A stretch of DNA of 64,000 bases from Olsenella profusa F0195 (GTDB lineage: Bacteria; Actinomycetota; Coriobacteriia; Coriobacteriales; Atopobiaceae), in NCBI RefSeq assembly GCF_000468755.1, contig NZ_AWEZ01000069.1, forward strand, positions 1 to 64,000, read 5' to 3'. The notes beneath the pieces were generated by a model. The model had not been told where the DNA came from. It saw nothing but the letters and a program-made list of their open reading frames with translations, and searched no databases. A program made the translations under genes and the position numbers. Positions 22,787 to 31,884 of the stretch are shown here, piece after piece; the stretch's first letter is position 1; every line of letters starts with the position of its first letter.

Positions 22787-23327
22787 GGCTCATCATGCGT
22801 ACCGCTACGGGGCGAGCGTTGTAGAGCACCAAGTCTATTCCCATCGTGTTCAGGAAGTCACGATAGGCCTGCTGCACAGGAAAATCGTAATGAAATATAC
22901 AGGGCGCTCCATTGTCGTGGGACCTGTGACGATCGATTTCAAACTTCACAATAGATGCTGATAAGGCATCTATTGTATTAGACTGCAGAGAACTCTCTGC
23001 AGGTGAGGCGCAGTCGGAACAATGCCGCTCAATGATTTCTTGAGTGGTAAGAGAGCTTCTTTGGGGCATGCAAAAGAAAGTGAACTTGTACTCACTGATT
23101 AAATCGAAGTACTTGTCAGCCTTAGGTAGTAAATCACATATATCGTAATTTTGATTTACAGCAGTAAAAAGGTGATTGAAGTGATGAGGTCCCATCACTG
23201 CCACATCGATACCCGCCGCGATAAGGTCCTTATATATCGGACTCTCCTTCACCAAACGATAATCGATGATATTGCTGGCTCCCGCAACGTCAGTCTTAGG
23301 CTCAAGGCTCATGTATGACAGTCCCAC
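22779..23327 (-). CDS. Unidentified low-GC gene coupled to an MFS transporter
   Basis: 182 residues from GTG 23327 (ATG 23312 is an alternative). Ribosome sites are weak, so the 5' end may have been cut near the IS remnant at 23343. GC is clearly below that of the neighbours (many A/T third positions), a sign of transfer. The protein has ESPIYKDLIAAGIDVAVMGP then HHFNHLFTAVNQNYDICDLL, a CxxC-like RHCSDCASP, and a C-terminal DFLNTMGIDLVLYNARPV. It could be part of a nucleotide- or metal-binding enzyme, but I do not recognise it. Confidence 0.55.
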   Translation of the reverse strand: MGLSYMSLEPKTDVAGASNIIDYRLVKESPIYKDLIAAGIDVAVMGPHHFNHLFTAVNQNYDICDLLPKADKYFDLISEYKFTFFCMPQRSSLTTQEIIERHCSDCASPAESSLQSNTIDALSASIVKFEIDRHRSHDNGAPCIFHYDFPVQQAYRDFLNTMGIDLVLYNARPVAVRMMSHE

Positions 23328-23342
23328 GTGTGCTGAGCTGTG

Positions 23343-23660
23343 TCAAGATTTCGGACACAAAAAGTTGAGCCATCGCTCAGCAGCCACCTTCCCCACGAAA
23401 GCCGGATTTGGCACTGCGTTCTCCACAGCCGGCCTGGTCCCTTCGAAGGGGGCGTCCATCGCCTGCGCGGGCACCTGTTAGCCGATCGTCGTGTGCGGGC
23501 GGTTGCGGTCGTGGAGGCGCTCGATGCAGTCGATGGCGGCGTTGCGGGCCTCGGCGCGCGTCGCCCACCTGCGCAGGGAACTCTGCTCCATGCCACGCAT
23601 GGATCCTCCCGTGCCAGTCGCGGCCCAGGACTCCCGACGCAGCCCCGAAGAGTGCTGCAC
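23343..23660 (-). mobile_element. IS3-family transposase remnant with terminal inverted repeat
   Basis: The minus strand reads ARNAAIDCIERLHDRNRPHT then TIG, a TAA in place of the usual Tyr codon, QVPAQAMDAPFEGTRPAVEN and WLNFLCPKS. This is the C-terminal end of an IS3-group transposase. The end of the element is visible at 23343-23365: TGTCAAGATTTCGGACACA, i.e. a TGTGTCCGAAATCTTGACA terminal repeat. The N-terminal and catalytic parts are missing. Together with the remnant at 21145-21606 it brackets the MFS/low-GC gene pair, both remnants on the same strand. Confidence 0.6.
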
Positions 23661-23669
23661 ATCCGTTGC

Positions 23670-24857
23670 CTATCCGTGCGACCGCCACGCACGAGGGGTC
23701 ATGCCGGTCTCGCGTCGAAACACCTCGCTGAAGTGGCTCTGGGAGCAGAACCCCAAATAGGTGCTGATGTCGAGCAGCGATTGGTCGGTGTTTGCGAGCA
23801 GCGACTTTGCCTCTTCGACCTTCTCGTGCCGTATGTAGTCTGCAAGCCCCATGCCCGTTTCCTGCTTAAAGCGCGTGGAGAGAAACCCACGGCTCACAAA
23901 GAGCGCCTTGGCCACGTCCTCGGTGCGGATGGGCTCGAAGATGTGCGCACGAACGTAGTTTGTGGCGCCAAGCACGAGCTCGGAGGGGTTCTCGCCCAGG
24001 CGCAGGCGACCCACGCGCTCGGCGTACTCGACGGCCATGTGGTAGCCAAGCTCGCCCACCCGTTGGGTGTCTCCGGCAAGCTCGCAACGGTTGATGTAGG
24101 AGTCGCTGAGCGCAAGCGCCTTGCACGGATCCATTCCGCCTGAGATTGCCGCTCGAGAGATGACCGTTGTGGCGGCAATGAAGGTGTCCTTGGCGTTGCG
24201 CAGGGGGTTCGAGGAGAGCACGCCTGCCCTGAACGATGGGAGCCGCGAGAAGTACGCGCGCAGCTCGTTCGGGCGGCCCTGCCGCACGAGGGCGCATACG
24301 ACCTCCTCGATCTTGAGCGAGGAGTTTTCTGGTCTCTCGTGTGTGGAGAACTCGTTTGCCCGGAACTCCTCCTTGGCGAGGTTCGAGTCGAGCACGCGCT
24401 GCACGTCGTCGTGGACCATCACCTGGTCGATGTCGACCCTCTCGCCGCTGGTGGCAAACGCGATGGCGCAGAGCACCTGCACGGTGGTGAGTGTCGGCAG
24501 CGTGGTGAGCGAGCGCATGCCGGCCGTGAACTGCGGCAGGTCGGCGGGGGAGACGCCGAGCTGGGCCGCCATGGCGGTGATCTGGGCTCTCGGGAGGGGA
24601 GCCTCGGGTATGGGCCCAAGCACAAGCCGCGCGTCTCCGGCAACGACAACGCCGAGGTAGAGATTGTCGTCGACGGGAACGTAGCCAACGGGGCCGTCGA
24701 CGTCGAGAGCCTGCTCTTCCCACAGGGCGAGCGGGTCTGCGGGAAGCCTCACGGGGATGTGTGCCGAGGCCAGGGAGTTTCGCTGATAGACGTGCGCGGG
24801 CACAACGGCGATGCTCGCCATGAGCGTTGCCAGGTAGTCGATTCCCTCGAGGTCCAT
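23670..24857 (-). CDS. AraC-family transcriptional regulator of the glycoside locus
   Basis: 395 residues from ATG 24857, with GGAGAAG upstream; the open frame extends much further but only in GC-driven sequence. The C-terminal 100 residues are a two-helix-turn-helix AraC domain: EDVAKALFVSRGFLSTRFKQ, ETGMGLADYIRHEKVEEAKS and STYLGFCSQSHFSEVFRRET then GMTPRAWR. The N-terminal 280 residues hold an unidentified sensor region. It is divergently transcribed from the epimerase-to-GH43 operon, sharing a 144-bp intergenic region, the classical position of the local activator. Its likely inducer is a rhamnoside or derived sugar. Confidence 0.85.
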   Translation of the reverse strand: MDLEGIDYLATLMASIAVVPAHVYQRNSLASAHIPVRLPADPLALWEEQALDVDGPVGYVPVDDNLYLGVVVAGDARLVLGPIPEAPLPRAQITAMAAQLGVSPADLPQFTAGMRSLTTLPTLTTVQVLCAIAFATSGERVDIDQVMVHDDVQRVLDSNLAKEEFRANEFSTHERPENSSLKIEEVVCALVRQGRPNELRAYFSRLPSFRAGVLSSNPLRNAKDTFIAATTVISRAAISGGMDPCKALALSDSYINRCELAGDTQRVGELGYHMAVEYAERVGRLRLGENPSELVLGATNYVRAHIFEPIRTEDVAKALFVSRGFLSTRFKQETGMGLADYIRHEKVEEAKSLLANTDQSLLDISTYLGFCSQSHFSEVFRRETGMTPRAWRSHG

Positions 24858-24906
24858 AGGGCTTCTCCGCCAATCGTGGTCGCGGCCGCTGGATGAGGAC
24901 AAACCT

Positions 24907-24930
24907 ACAAAACGATGACACAAAAGATAT
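24907..24930 (+). promoter_or_regulatory. Candidate AraC binding site in the divergent promoter region
   Basis: ACAAAACGATGACACAAAAG (from 24907) is A-rich in otherwise GC-rich DNA. It shares ACAAAACG and ACACAAA blocks with ACAAAACGGATAGC...ACACAAATAC at 27593-27620, upstream of the symporter gene. Both are in promoter positions of the same locus. The link to the AraC protein is inferred. Confidence 0.35.
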
Positions 24931-25001
24931 CCCTGCTGCACGGGCATGGCTACTCTTGGTGAAGTTCGATGATGCTCGGCAAAGTAAGGAGAAGGTGCTC
25001 C

Positions 25002-26015
25002 ATGAAGGCTTTCATGATTGGCGGAACGGGACTTCTGGGAAGCGAGGCGGCGCGCGAGCTTATCGCACGCGGTCACGAGGTTACGGCGCTGGCGCTTCCG
25101 CCCGTGCCCAAGGGGGCCACGCTTCCGCCCGAGATGAAGATCGAGTTTGGCAACTACCTCGGGATGAGCGATGACGAGATGCGCTCCCACCTGCGCGGCT
25201 GCGACGCCTTTGTCTTTGCCGCCGGCGTCGACGAGCGCGTGGAGGGGCCGGCCCCCATCTACGACCTCTACAAGAAGTTCAACATCGATCCCATCAGGCG
25301 CCTTCTGCCACTCGCCAAGGAGTGCGGCGTCAAGCACGTTGCCATCTGTGGCAGCTACTTCGCCTACGCTGCCAAGAAGTGGCCACAGATGCAGCTCACG
25401 AAGTGGCACCCCTACATCAGGGGCCGCATCGACCAGGAGAACGCCGCCATGGACGTTGCCGGGCCCGACTTTGACGTCGCGGTGCTCGAGTTGCCCTACA
25501 TCTTTGGCACGCAGCCCGGCCGAAAGCCTGTGTGGGTGTTTCTCGTCGAGCAGGTCCGCAGCATGAGGGGTGCCACCCTGTGGACCCGCGGCGGTACGGC
25601 CATGGTCACGGTGCGCCAGGTGGGGCAGGCCATCGCCGGTGCCGTCGAGCGCAACCGTAGCGGCAACTGCTATCCCATTGGCTGGTGGAACATGACGTGG
25701 GAGGAGATGCTGCGCCATGTCCACAAGTACATGGGCTGCCCCGAGAAGCCCGTTCGCACCATTCCCACCTGGATGTACGCCATCGGCGGCTGGAAGCTGC
25801 GCCGCGACCAGAGGAGGAGTGGCATCGACGGCGGCCTCGACATGGTGAAGTTCGCAGACATCCAGACCTCCGAGCTCTTCATCGACAAGAGCCTGGGAGC
25901 CGTGCCCCTGGGTGTGACCGACGACGACATCGATGCCGCCATTGGGGACTCCATCCGCCTCTCGCTTGACGTTGCCGACGACAAGGCCGACGTCATCTCG
26001 ATGAAGGGGGAGTAG
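25002..26015 (+). CDS. NAD-dependent epimerase/dehydratase (extended SDR)
   Basis: 337 residues from ATG 25002. The Rossmann motif is MIGGTGLLGSEAARELIARG (GxxGxxG, residues 5-24). FVFAAGVDERVEGP and the HVAICGSYFAYAAKKWPQMQ region correspond to the NAD-binding and active-site strands, though the canonical YxxxK is not clear; Y(A)AKKW is nearest. The C-terminus has substrate-domain features (NCYPIGWWNMTWEEMLRHVH). Likely acts on a sugar or sugar-derived aglycone released in the cell. First gene of the operon opposite the AraC regulator; 2 bases separate it from the next SDR. Confidence 0.75.
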   Translation: MKAFMIGGTGLLGSEAARELIARGHEVTALALPPVPKGATLPPEMKIEFGNYLGMSDDEMRSHLRGCDAFVFAAGVDERVEGPAPIYDLYKKFNIDPIRRLLPLAKECGVKHVAICGSYFAYAAKKWPQMQLTKWHPYIRGRIDQENAAMDVAGPDFDVAVLELPYIFGTQPGRKPVWVFLVEQVRSMRGATLWTRGGTAMVTVRQVGQAIAGAVERNRSGNCYPIGWWNMTWEEMLRHVHKYMGCPEKPVRTIPTWMYAIGGWKLRRDQRRSGIDGGLDMVKFADIQTSELFIDKSLGAVPLGVTDDDIDAAIGDSIRLSLDVADDKADVISMKGE

Positions 26016-26017
26016 CC

Positions 26018-27553
26018 ATGGCAACTGCAGGGCAGCCCGACACGCCGAGAAAGGCGCGCGTCCTCATGACGGGAGCCTCGGGCGGCATGGGCATGGCGTC
26101 GCTCAGGCAGATGGTGCCGGAGCTCGGGGATGCCTACGACCTCGTGGTCTTGGTGCGTGACTCCGAGAAGAACCGTGGCGAGATGGCACCGTTCGAGGGA
26201 ACGCGCGGTCTTGAGGTCGTGTGGGGCGACCTCGACGACGACGCGGCGCTGCGTCGCTGCCTTGAGGGCACAGACCTCGTCCTCCACATTGCGGCGTTTG
26301 TCTCGCCGGCGGCCGACTACCATCCAAAGACCGCCATGCGCGTGAACTTCGGTGGCACCAAACGCCTCATCGACACGATCCACGAGCTGGGGCAAGACGA
26401 CGCCACGGCCTTCGTCTACATCGGCACCGTGGCCGAGACCGGCGACCGCATGCCGCCCATCCATTGGGGTCGCGTGGGCGACCCGATCAAGCCCAGCATG
26501 TTTGACTACTACGCCGTGTCCAAGGTGGCTGCGGAGCGCTACGTGATCGAGTCTGGCCTTGCGCGCTGGGCGAGCCTTCGCCAGACGGGCATCATAGGGC
26601 CCGCGATGGTGCAGGTACGAGGCGCGATCCAGTTCCACAACTGCCTCTTCAACGTGCTCGAGTACTGCTCGGACCGAGACTCCGGCCGGGCCATGGCGCA
26701 CCTTGCCTCCTATGACGCCAAGGGTACGCTCGATCCCTCGTTCTGGTGCCACGTCTACAACATCGGCGGCGGCGAGAGCTGCCACGTGAGCACCGTCGAC
26801 ATGTACCGCAAGCTCTACGGTGAGCTGGGCTTCACGAGCCTGGACCCGGTCATCGACAACAGGTACGTTGCCACCCGCAACTTCCATGGCCAGTACTACC
26901 TCGACTCCGACAGGCTCGAGGGCCTCCTCCACTTCCGCAGCGACTCCATGCAGTACTTCCACGACGAGTACCTCAGGGCCATGGGGCCCACTGCCATAGG
27001 GTTTGCGCGCCTTCTCTGTCGAATCCCCGGCGGGCAGCGCCTCATGGGCTCGATCATCAAGAAGTCGACGTTCGACAAGCTGCTCGACGCCGACCACGGC
27101 ACGCGCCACTTCATCCAGGCGGGGATGGAAGACAGGATCGATGCCTACTGGGGCAGCAGCGCCGCCTGGGAGGCGCTGCCCGAGAGGGTGAGCGGCATGC
27201 CCGGGTTCACCGATTGGGACCACGTGGTCCCAATCGACCACGGCTACGACGAGTCCAAGCCCGAGGAGGAGCTCTCGCTGGGGGACATGCGTGGCGCCGC
27301 GGGGTTCCGCGGTGGCAGGCTTCTCTCCACCAGCATGGAGAAGGGCGACTGGCGAGCAAAGCTGCGCTTCCGTTGTGCGTTTGGGCACGAGTTCGAGGCC
27401 AGCCCGCGCCTCGTGCTTGAAGGTGGCCATTGGTGCCCGGCCTGCGAGGCCAAGAGCTGGAACTACGGTGCCCGTGCGAAGGTTGACCCGTTCTTCGCAC
27501 AGGTGTGGAACCCCCTGCACTCCCCGGACGAGATGCGCGAGTATCCAAAATGA
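26018..27553 (+). CDS. NAD(P)-dependent SDR with C-terminal zinc ribbon
   Basis: 511 residues from ATG 26018. Extended-SDR motifs: VLMTGASGGMGMASLRQM (GxxGxxG), VWGDLDDDAAL, LHIAAFVSPAADYHPKTAMR, and YYAVSKVAAERYVIE, a clear catalytic YxxxK. After about residue 360 a further region leads to FRCAFGHEFEASPRLV and HWCPAC, a probable zinc-binding ribbon (C, H, CxxC) not normal for SDRs. It forms a pair with the preceding epimerase. A role in oxidising or epimerising a sugar or phenolic aglycone inside the cell fits the neighbours. Substrate unknown. Confidence 0.75.
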   Translation: MATAGQPDTPRKARVLMTGASGGMGMASLRQMVPELGDAYDLVVLVRDSEKNRGEMAPFEGTRGLEVVWGDLDDDAALRRCLEGTDLVLHIAAFVSPAADYHPKTAMRVNFGGTKRLIDTIHELGQDDATAFVYIGTVAETGDRMPPIHWGRVGDPIKPSMFDYYAVSKVAAERYVIESGLARWASLRQTGIIGPAMVQVRGAIQFHNCLFNVLEYCSDRDSGRAMAHLASYDAKGTLDPSFWCHVYNIGGGESCHVSTVDMYRKLYGELGFTSLDPVIDNRYVATRNFHGQYYLDSDRLEGLLHFRSDSMQYFHDEYLRAMGPTAIGFARLLCRIPGGQRLMGSIIKKSTFDKLLDADHGTRHFIQAGMEDRIDAYWGSSAAWEALPERVSGMPGFTDWDHVVPIDHGYDESKPEEELSLGDMRGAAGFRGGRLLSTSMEKGDWRAKLRFRCAFGHEFEASPRLVLEGGHWCPACEAKSWNYGARAKVDPFFAQVWNPLHSPDEMREYPK

Positions 27554-27590
27554 GACAAAGGGAGTTTCCCCTTGTCTCGCCCTTGTCTCA
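27552..27590 (+). terminator. Weak hairpin after the SDR gene
   Basis: GAGACAAAGGG and CCCCTTGTCTC can pair around AGTTT, starting inside the stop codon, and CCCTTGTCTCA is repeated once more downstream. There is no T run after it. It could partly terminate or attenuate, leaving the symporter gene to its own promoter. TTGTC-TCAT-GACAA (27583-27596) is an overlapping small palindrome. Confidence 0.35.
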
Positions 27591-27592
27591 TG

Positions 27593-27621
27593 ACAAAACG
27601 GATAGCTACAACACAAATACG
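27593..27621 (+). promoter_or_regulatory. Second copy of the candidate AraC box, upstream of the symporter
   Basis: ACAAAACGGATAGCTACAAC then ACAAATACG lies about 85 bp before the symporter start. It repeats the ACAAAACG and ACACAAA blocks seen in the divergent promoter at 24907. Spacing between the two blocks differs by about 5 bases, so the match is only suggestive. Confidence 0.3.
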
Positions 27622-27705
27622 TAAGAATTTGGTTCTCCCGCCCCGTACAGTACGGATAACGAGATGAAAGCCCATAAGGGCGCAGAGAAGGGGAGGAAAC
27701 ACGCC

Positions 27706-29206
27706 ATGGGAGGCCTGCGACTGTCATTTGCCAACAAACCGGTCTTTGACTCTCGGGTGAGGTCAGAAGAGGTGCGGCCGGCCGAGAAGATCTTAGGCTA
27801 CCTGGTGGGACCCGTTGGCCCGGCACTCGTGAATTCGGTTCTCGCCAGCTACCTCAACGTGTTCTACACCGACGTGCTGGGGCTCACGCTGCTCTGGGGA
27901 GGGCTCTTCCTCCTCATCTTCCCGATTGTCTCCAAGGTTGCAAACGCCGTGGTGAACCTTTGGGTGGGCAAGCTCATCGAGCGCACGCACACGCGCCAGG
28001 GCAAGGCCCGCCCGTACCTGCTCGTCTCGGCCCCCATCTTCCTTGCGACCACGGTCCTCTGCTTCACGGTGCCCAACCTGGGCCTTGTTGCCGAGGTCCT
28101 CTGGGTGGTGGTGAGCTACAACCTCTTCTACCTGTGTGCCAACTCCCTCTACACCATGGCGCACAACCTCATGGTGCCGCTCTCCACGCACGACTCCGAG
28201 GCGCGCGGCTCGCTCTCGGTGATGAACAACATCGCGCAGACCATGGCCACGGGCATCATCATCGCGATGCTCTTCCCCATGCTCGTGCTGCCGGTGATCG
28301 GTGCCGACCAGGCGGCATGGGCCGTGATGGGCTGGATCTTGGGCGCCGTCGCACTGCCGCTCATCCTCATGGAGTACTACTTCACCCGTGAGCGCGTGAC
28401 CGAGGAGCAGGGCGAGCAGGTGGCAGAGGAGCCCGTGCCCTTCCGCGAGCAGGTTCGCACCGTGATGGGCGACAGGTACTGGGTCATCCTGATGCTCTAC
28501 CTCCTCATCTACACGCTCTCCCTTAACTTCAAGAACCTGTCGCTGCTCTACTTTTGCAACTATGTGCTGGGCTCCTACAACGACGGCATCACCCTGACGC
28601 TCATCAACGTGATCGGCGGCGTCCCCATGGGCCTGGGCATCTTTGCCGTGTGGCCCGTCGCCAAGCGCGTCGGCCTGCGCAACTCCACGCTCTGGGGCTT
28701 TGTGGTCATGGCCGTGGGCTCGTCCGTCTGCGCGCTCTTCCCCACGAGTATGCCCGTGGTCCTCGTGGGCCAGTTCATCAAGAACGTGGGGTGCCTGCCG
28801 GCCTCCTACGTCTTCATGGCCCTCTTTGCCGACGTGCTTGATCACTGCGAGTGGCGCTTTGGCTTCCGCTGCGACGGTCTTTCCAGCGCCACCTACTCCA
28901 TCATCCAGACCGTGTGCGTGGGCGTTGCCAACGGCGTCTTCAACCTCATGCTTGGCGTCACGGGCTACGTGCCGCCCTCCGTCGTGGACGGCGTCACCGT
29001 TGCCGCGCAGCAAAGCGACGTCACCAAGGCCGTCTTCGTCTTCTTCTTTCCTGGTGCTTGACATCATCACGTCCATCGTGATCGTGGTGCTGCTCTCCCG
29101 CCTGAACGTCGAGAAGACCATCAAGCAGGAACAGGAAGAGATCAAGGCGCGTCACGAGACCTCTGGCGCGGCCGATGCGCCAGCCGTCACCGCCAAGGGG
29201 GGCTAG
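27706..29206 (+). CDS. GPH-family glycoside symporter, frameshifted near its C-terminus
   Basis: About 500 residues if the frame is restored. ATG 27706 follows GGGGAGGA; an in-frame ATG at 27664 has no ribosome site. Twelve hydrophobic segments; EKILGYLVGPVGPALVNSVL and the loop KLIERTHTRQGKARPYLLVS (R-T-x(2)-x-G-K-x-R-P-Y) are the marks of glycoside-pentoside-hexuronide:cation symporters. At 29046-29048 an extra T shifts the frame: one frame stops at FFFPGA, the other continues VLDIITSIVIVVLLSRLNVE to TAG 29206. The last helix and tail are therefore out of frame, by mutation or sequencing error. It imports the glycosides cleaved by the enzymes downstream. Confidence 0.8.
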
Positions 29207-29208
29207 CC

Positions 29209-31881
29209 ATGCGAGCCACAAACCTCACCGTAGCGTGCCTCACGAATCCCCTGGGCATAGACGTCAGGTGCCCCGAGCTTGCCTGGATTGACGAGGACGG
29301 TCTTTCCCAGAGCGCCTACCAGGTGGAATGCAAGGATGGTGCGGGTGCCACGCTCTGGGACACGGGCAAGGTCGCAAGCGCCTCCATGCGCATCGCCTGG
29401 CCCGGTGCCGCCCTTGCCAGCCGCGAGCGCGTCACGTGGCGCGTGCGCCTCTGGGACGACGGTGACGCCTGCGGTCCCTGGTCCGAGTTTGCAAGCATCG
29501 AGGAGGGGCTTCTCTCGGCAGATGACTGGTGCGCCCGTTGGATCAGCGGCAACTACGACGTTCCCACCCCACGCGCAGGTGCGTTGGGCAACTTCAGGCA
29601 GATGGTCGCCGCCATGCGCCCCGCGAGCCCCGACCAGGTGGTGACCGAGCCCATCCTCGAGGGCCGCTACCCCGTGGACTGCTTCTGCCGCGCGTTCGTC
29701 GTGGGCAAGGCTCCGGTGCGGGCACGTCTCTACATCACCGCCTGCGGCCTCTACGAGGCACGCATTGACGGCGAGAAGGTCGGGGACCTCTGCATGGCTC
29801 CGGGCCACACGGACTATCGCAAGCGCGTCCAGTACCAGACCTACGACGTCACTGCCGCGCTGGCGACTGGTGCGCACGAGCTCACGGTCCAGCTTGCCGA
29901 TGGCTGGTATCGCGGGTCCTGCGGCGCGTGGGGACTTCTCAACCAGTATGGCACCCAGACGAAGCTTCTGGCGCAGCTCGAGGTGACGTATGCCGACGGC
30001 CACGTTGATTGTGTTGCCACAGATACGGACTGGCAGTGGTCAGGTGACGGCCCCATCCTCTTTGCCGACAACAAGGACGGCGAGATGGTCGACGCCACGC
30101 GCGCCCCCAGCTACGCCGGGCATGCCCGCGACGCTCGTCATGACGTTGCCCCCACGGCCTCGAACAACGTGCCGATCACGATGCACGAGCGCTTCTCGCC
30201 TGCGCCCGCCCTGGCGCCCAACGGCAGGCTGCTCTTTGACCTGGGGCAGAACATCGCCGGCTGGGTAGAGCTGGACTTTGACGCCCACGAGAGCCAGCAC
30301 GTGCTCCTGCGCTGTGGGGAGATGCTGGACGCTGACGGCAACCTCACGCTCAAGAACATCCAGTGCTCGCGTGAGGGCTTTGCCACGCCGCTCCAGCAGG
30401 TGGAGTATGTGTGCCGTGAGGGGCACAACCACTACCGCACCACGTTCTGCGTCTTCGGCTTTCGCTACGTGGAGGTCGAGACGAACGTGCAGCTGGGAGA
30501 AGGCTCGCTCACGGCCATTGCGCTCTACTCCGACATGCGCCAGACCGGGAGCTTCGAGTGCTCCAACGAGCTCTTGAACCGCTTCTTCGAGAGCACCGTG
30601 TGGTCCACGAAGGGCAACTCGCTCGACGTGCCCACAGACTGCCCCACGCGCGAGCGCCACGGCTGGTCGGGCGACGCGCAGATCTTCTTCGAGACCCTCT
30701 CGTACCTCTTCGACTGCCGCTCGTTCGAGCGCAAGTGGCTGCATGACCTCTTCGACTGGCAGAAGAGGGATGGCAGGCTCCCTCAGGTGGCACCTGCGGG
30801 CGGCGTCGACTCCTACATGCGCTTCCTTGACGGCTCGGTGGGATGGGCGGATGCCGGGATCCTCATCCCGTACCGCTACTGGAGGCATTACGGCGATGCC
30901 TCGGTGCTGGCGGAGCTCTACGACGGGATGCGCCGCTACGCGGAGTTCATGATCCGTCGCTGCGGGCGGCGCGGCCCCTTCTCCAAACGCGTTGGCATCC
31001 ATGGCGAGGCAAAGAAGTACCTGGTCAACATGGGTCAGTGCTATGGGGAGTGGGCCGAGCCCGCAGACGTCCACAAGATGGACTGGAAGGACACCGTGGC
31101 GCCGCACCCCGAGGTGGCAACCGCCTACACGGACTACGTGCTGGGATGCATGGCCCAGATTGCCCGCGAGCTTGGGCATGAGGAGGACGAGGCCAGGTAT
31201 CGCCAGTATTCCGAGGGCTGCAGGCTCGCCTACCAAGAGCTCTCACGGCTGCCCGAGTTCTCGCTCGACACGGACAGGCAGGCGCGTCTGGTGCGGCCTC
31301 TGGCCTTTGGCCTCCTGGACCCCCAGCAGACCGCATATGCGCGCAAGCGCCTGGTGAAGGCATGCGAGAGCTACGGGTGGCGTCTGGGCACGGGCTTCCT
31401 CTCCACGCCGCTCATCCTGGACGTGCTTGCCAAGTACGACCTGGATGCCGCCTACCGCCTGCTGGAGAACGAGGAGATGCCAGGCTGGCTCTTCATGCCC
31501 AAGATGGGTGCCACCACGGTGTGGGAGTCGTGGGAGGGCACACAGGCCCAGGGAGGCATCGCCTCGCTCAACCACTACTCCAAGGGTGCCGTGTGCGCGT
31601 GGCTCTTCCGCGTGATGTGCGGCATCGCGCCCGACGGCGAGCGGCACGTCACGGTGGCACCGCGTCCGGGAGGCCGCTTCGCGTACGCAAAGGCAGGCTA
31701 CGAGAGTCCCTGCGGGTTTGTCGGCTGTGGCTGGCAGCGTGTGGAGGACGGCTGGAGGTTCGCCGTGGAGGTGCCTGCCAACTGTGCGGCTACGGTGGTA
31801 TTGCCGGACGGGTCCACCCGCGAGGTGGGTGCCGGTGTTCACGAGTTCGAGTGCGTCGCGCGTGCGGCAAGGGAGGGCTAG
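29209..31881 (+). CDS. GH78 alpha-L-rhamnosidase
   Basis: 890 residues from ATG 29209, 2 bases after the symporter. The order of domains is that of GH78: an N-terminal fibronectin-like domain, a beta-sandwich (ITACGLYEARIDGEKVGDLC, GHTDYRKRVQYQTYDVT), the (alpha/alpha)6 catalytic domain from about 420, and a C-terminal beta domain. The catalytic region DVPTDCPTRERHGWSGDAQI carries the family acidic residues (Arg-Glu and Gly-Asp-Ala-Gln). GWADAGILIPYRYWRHYGDA and TTVWESWEGTQAQGG are other conserved blocks. No signal peptide, so it works in the cytoplasm on imported rhamnosides. It releases L-rhamnose. Confidence 0.9.
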   Translation: MRATNLTVACLTNPLGIDVRCPELAWIDEDGLSQSAYQVECKDGAGATLWDTGKVASASMRIAWPGAALASRERVTWRVRLWDDGDACGPWSEFASIEEGLLSADDWCARWISGNYDVPTPRAGALGNFRQMVAAMRPASPDQVVTEPILEGRYPVDCFCRAFVVGKAPVRARLYITACGLYEARIDGEKVGDLCMAPGHTDYRKRVQYQTYDVTAALATGAHELTVQLADGWYRGSCGAWGLLNQYGTQTKLLAQLEVTYADGHVDCVATDTDWQWSGDGPILFADNKDGEMVDATRAPSYAGHARDARHDVAPTASNNVPITMHERFSPAPALAPNGRLLFDLGQNIAGWVELDFDAHESQHVLLRCGEMLDADGNLTLKNIQCSREGFATPLQQVEYVCREGHNHYRTTFCVFGFRYVEVETNVQLGEGSLTAIALYSDMRQTGSFECSNELLNRFFESTVWSTKGNSLDVPTDCPTRERHGWSGDAQIFFETLSYLFDCRSFERKWLHDLFDWQKRDGRLPQVAPAGGVDSYMRFLDGSVGWADAGILIPYRYWRHYGDASVLAELYDGMRRYAEFMIRRCGRRGPFSKRVGIHGEAKKYLVNMGQCYGEWAEPADVHKMDWKDTVAPHPEVATAYTDYVLGCMAQIARELGHEEDEARYRQYSEGCRLAYQELSRLPEFSLDTDRQARLVRPLAFGLLDPQQTAYARKRLVKACESYGWRLGTGFLSTPLILDVLAKYDLDAAYRLLENEEMPGWLFMPKMGATTVWESWEGTQAQGGIASLNHYSKGAVCAWLFRVMCGIAPDGERHVTVAPRPGGRFAYAKAGYESPCGFVGCGWQRVEDGWRFAVEVPANCAATVVLPDGSTREVGAGVHEFECVARAAREG

Positions 31882-31884
31882 AAG

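Noticed and set aside
23670-26024. A 784-codon minus-strand frame covering the AraC gene and running under the epimerase
   Set aside because: Beyond ATG 24857 it is only the GC-driven shadow of the epimerase gene.
29046-29048. Programmed frameshift in the GPH symporter
   Set aside because: No slippery heptamer or stimulatory structure is evident. Error or mutation is simpler.
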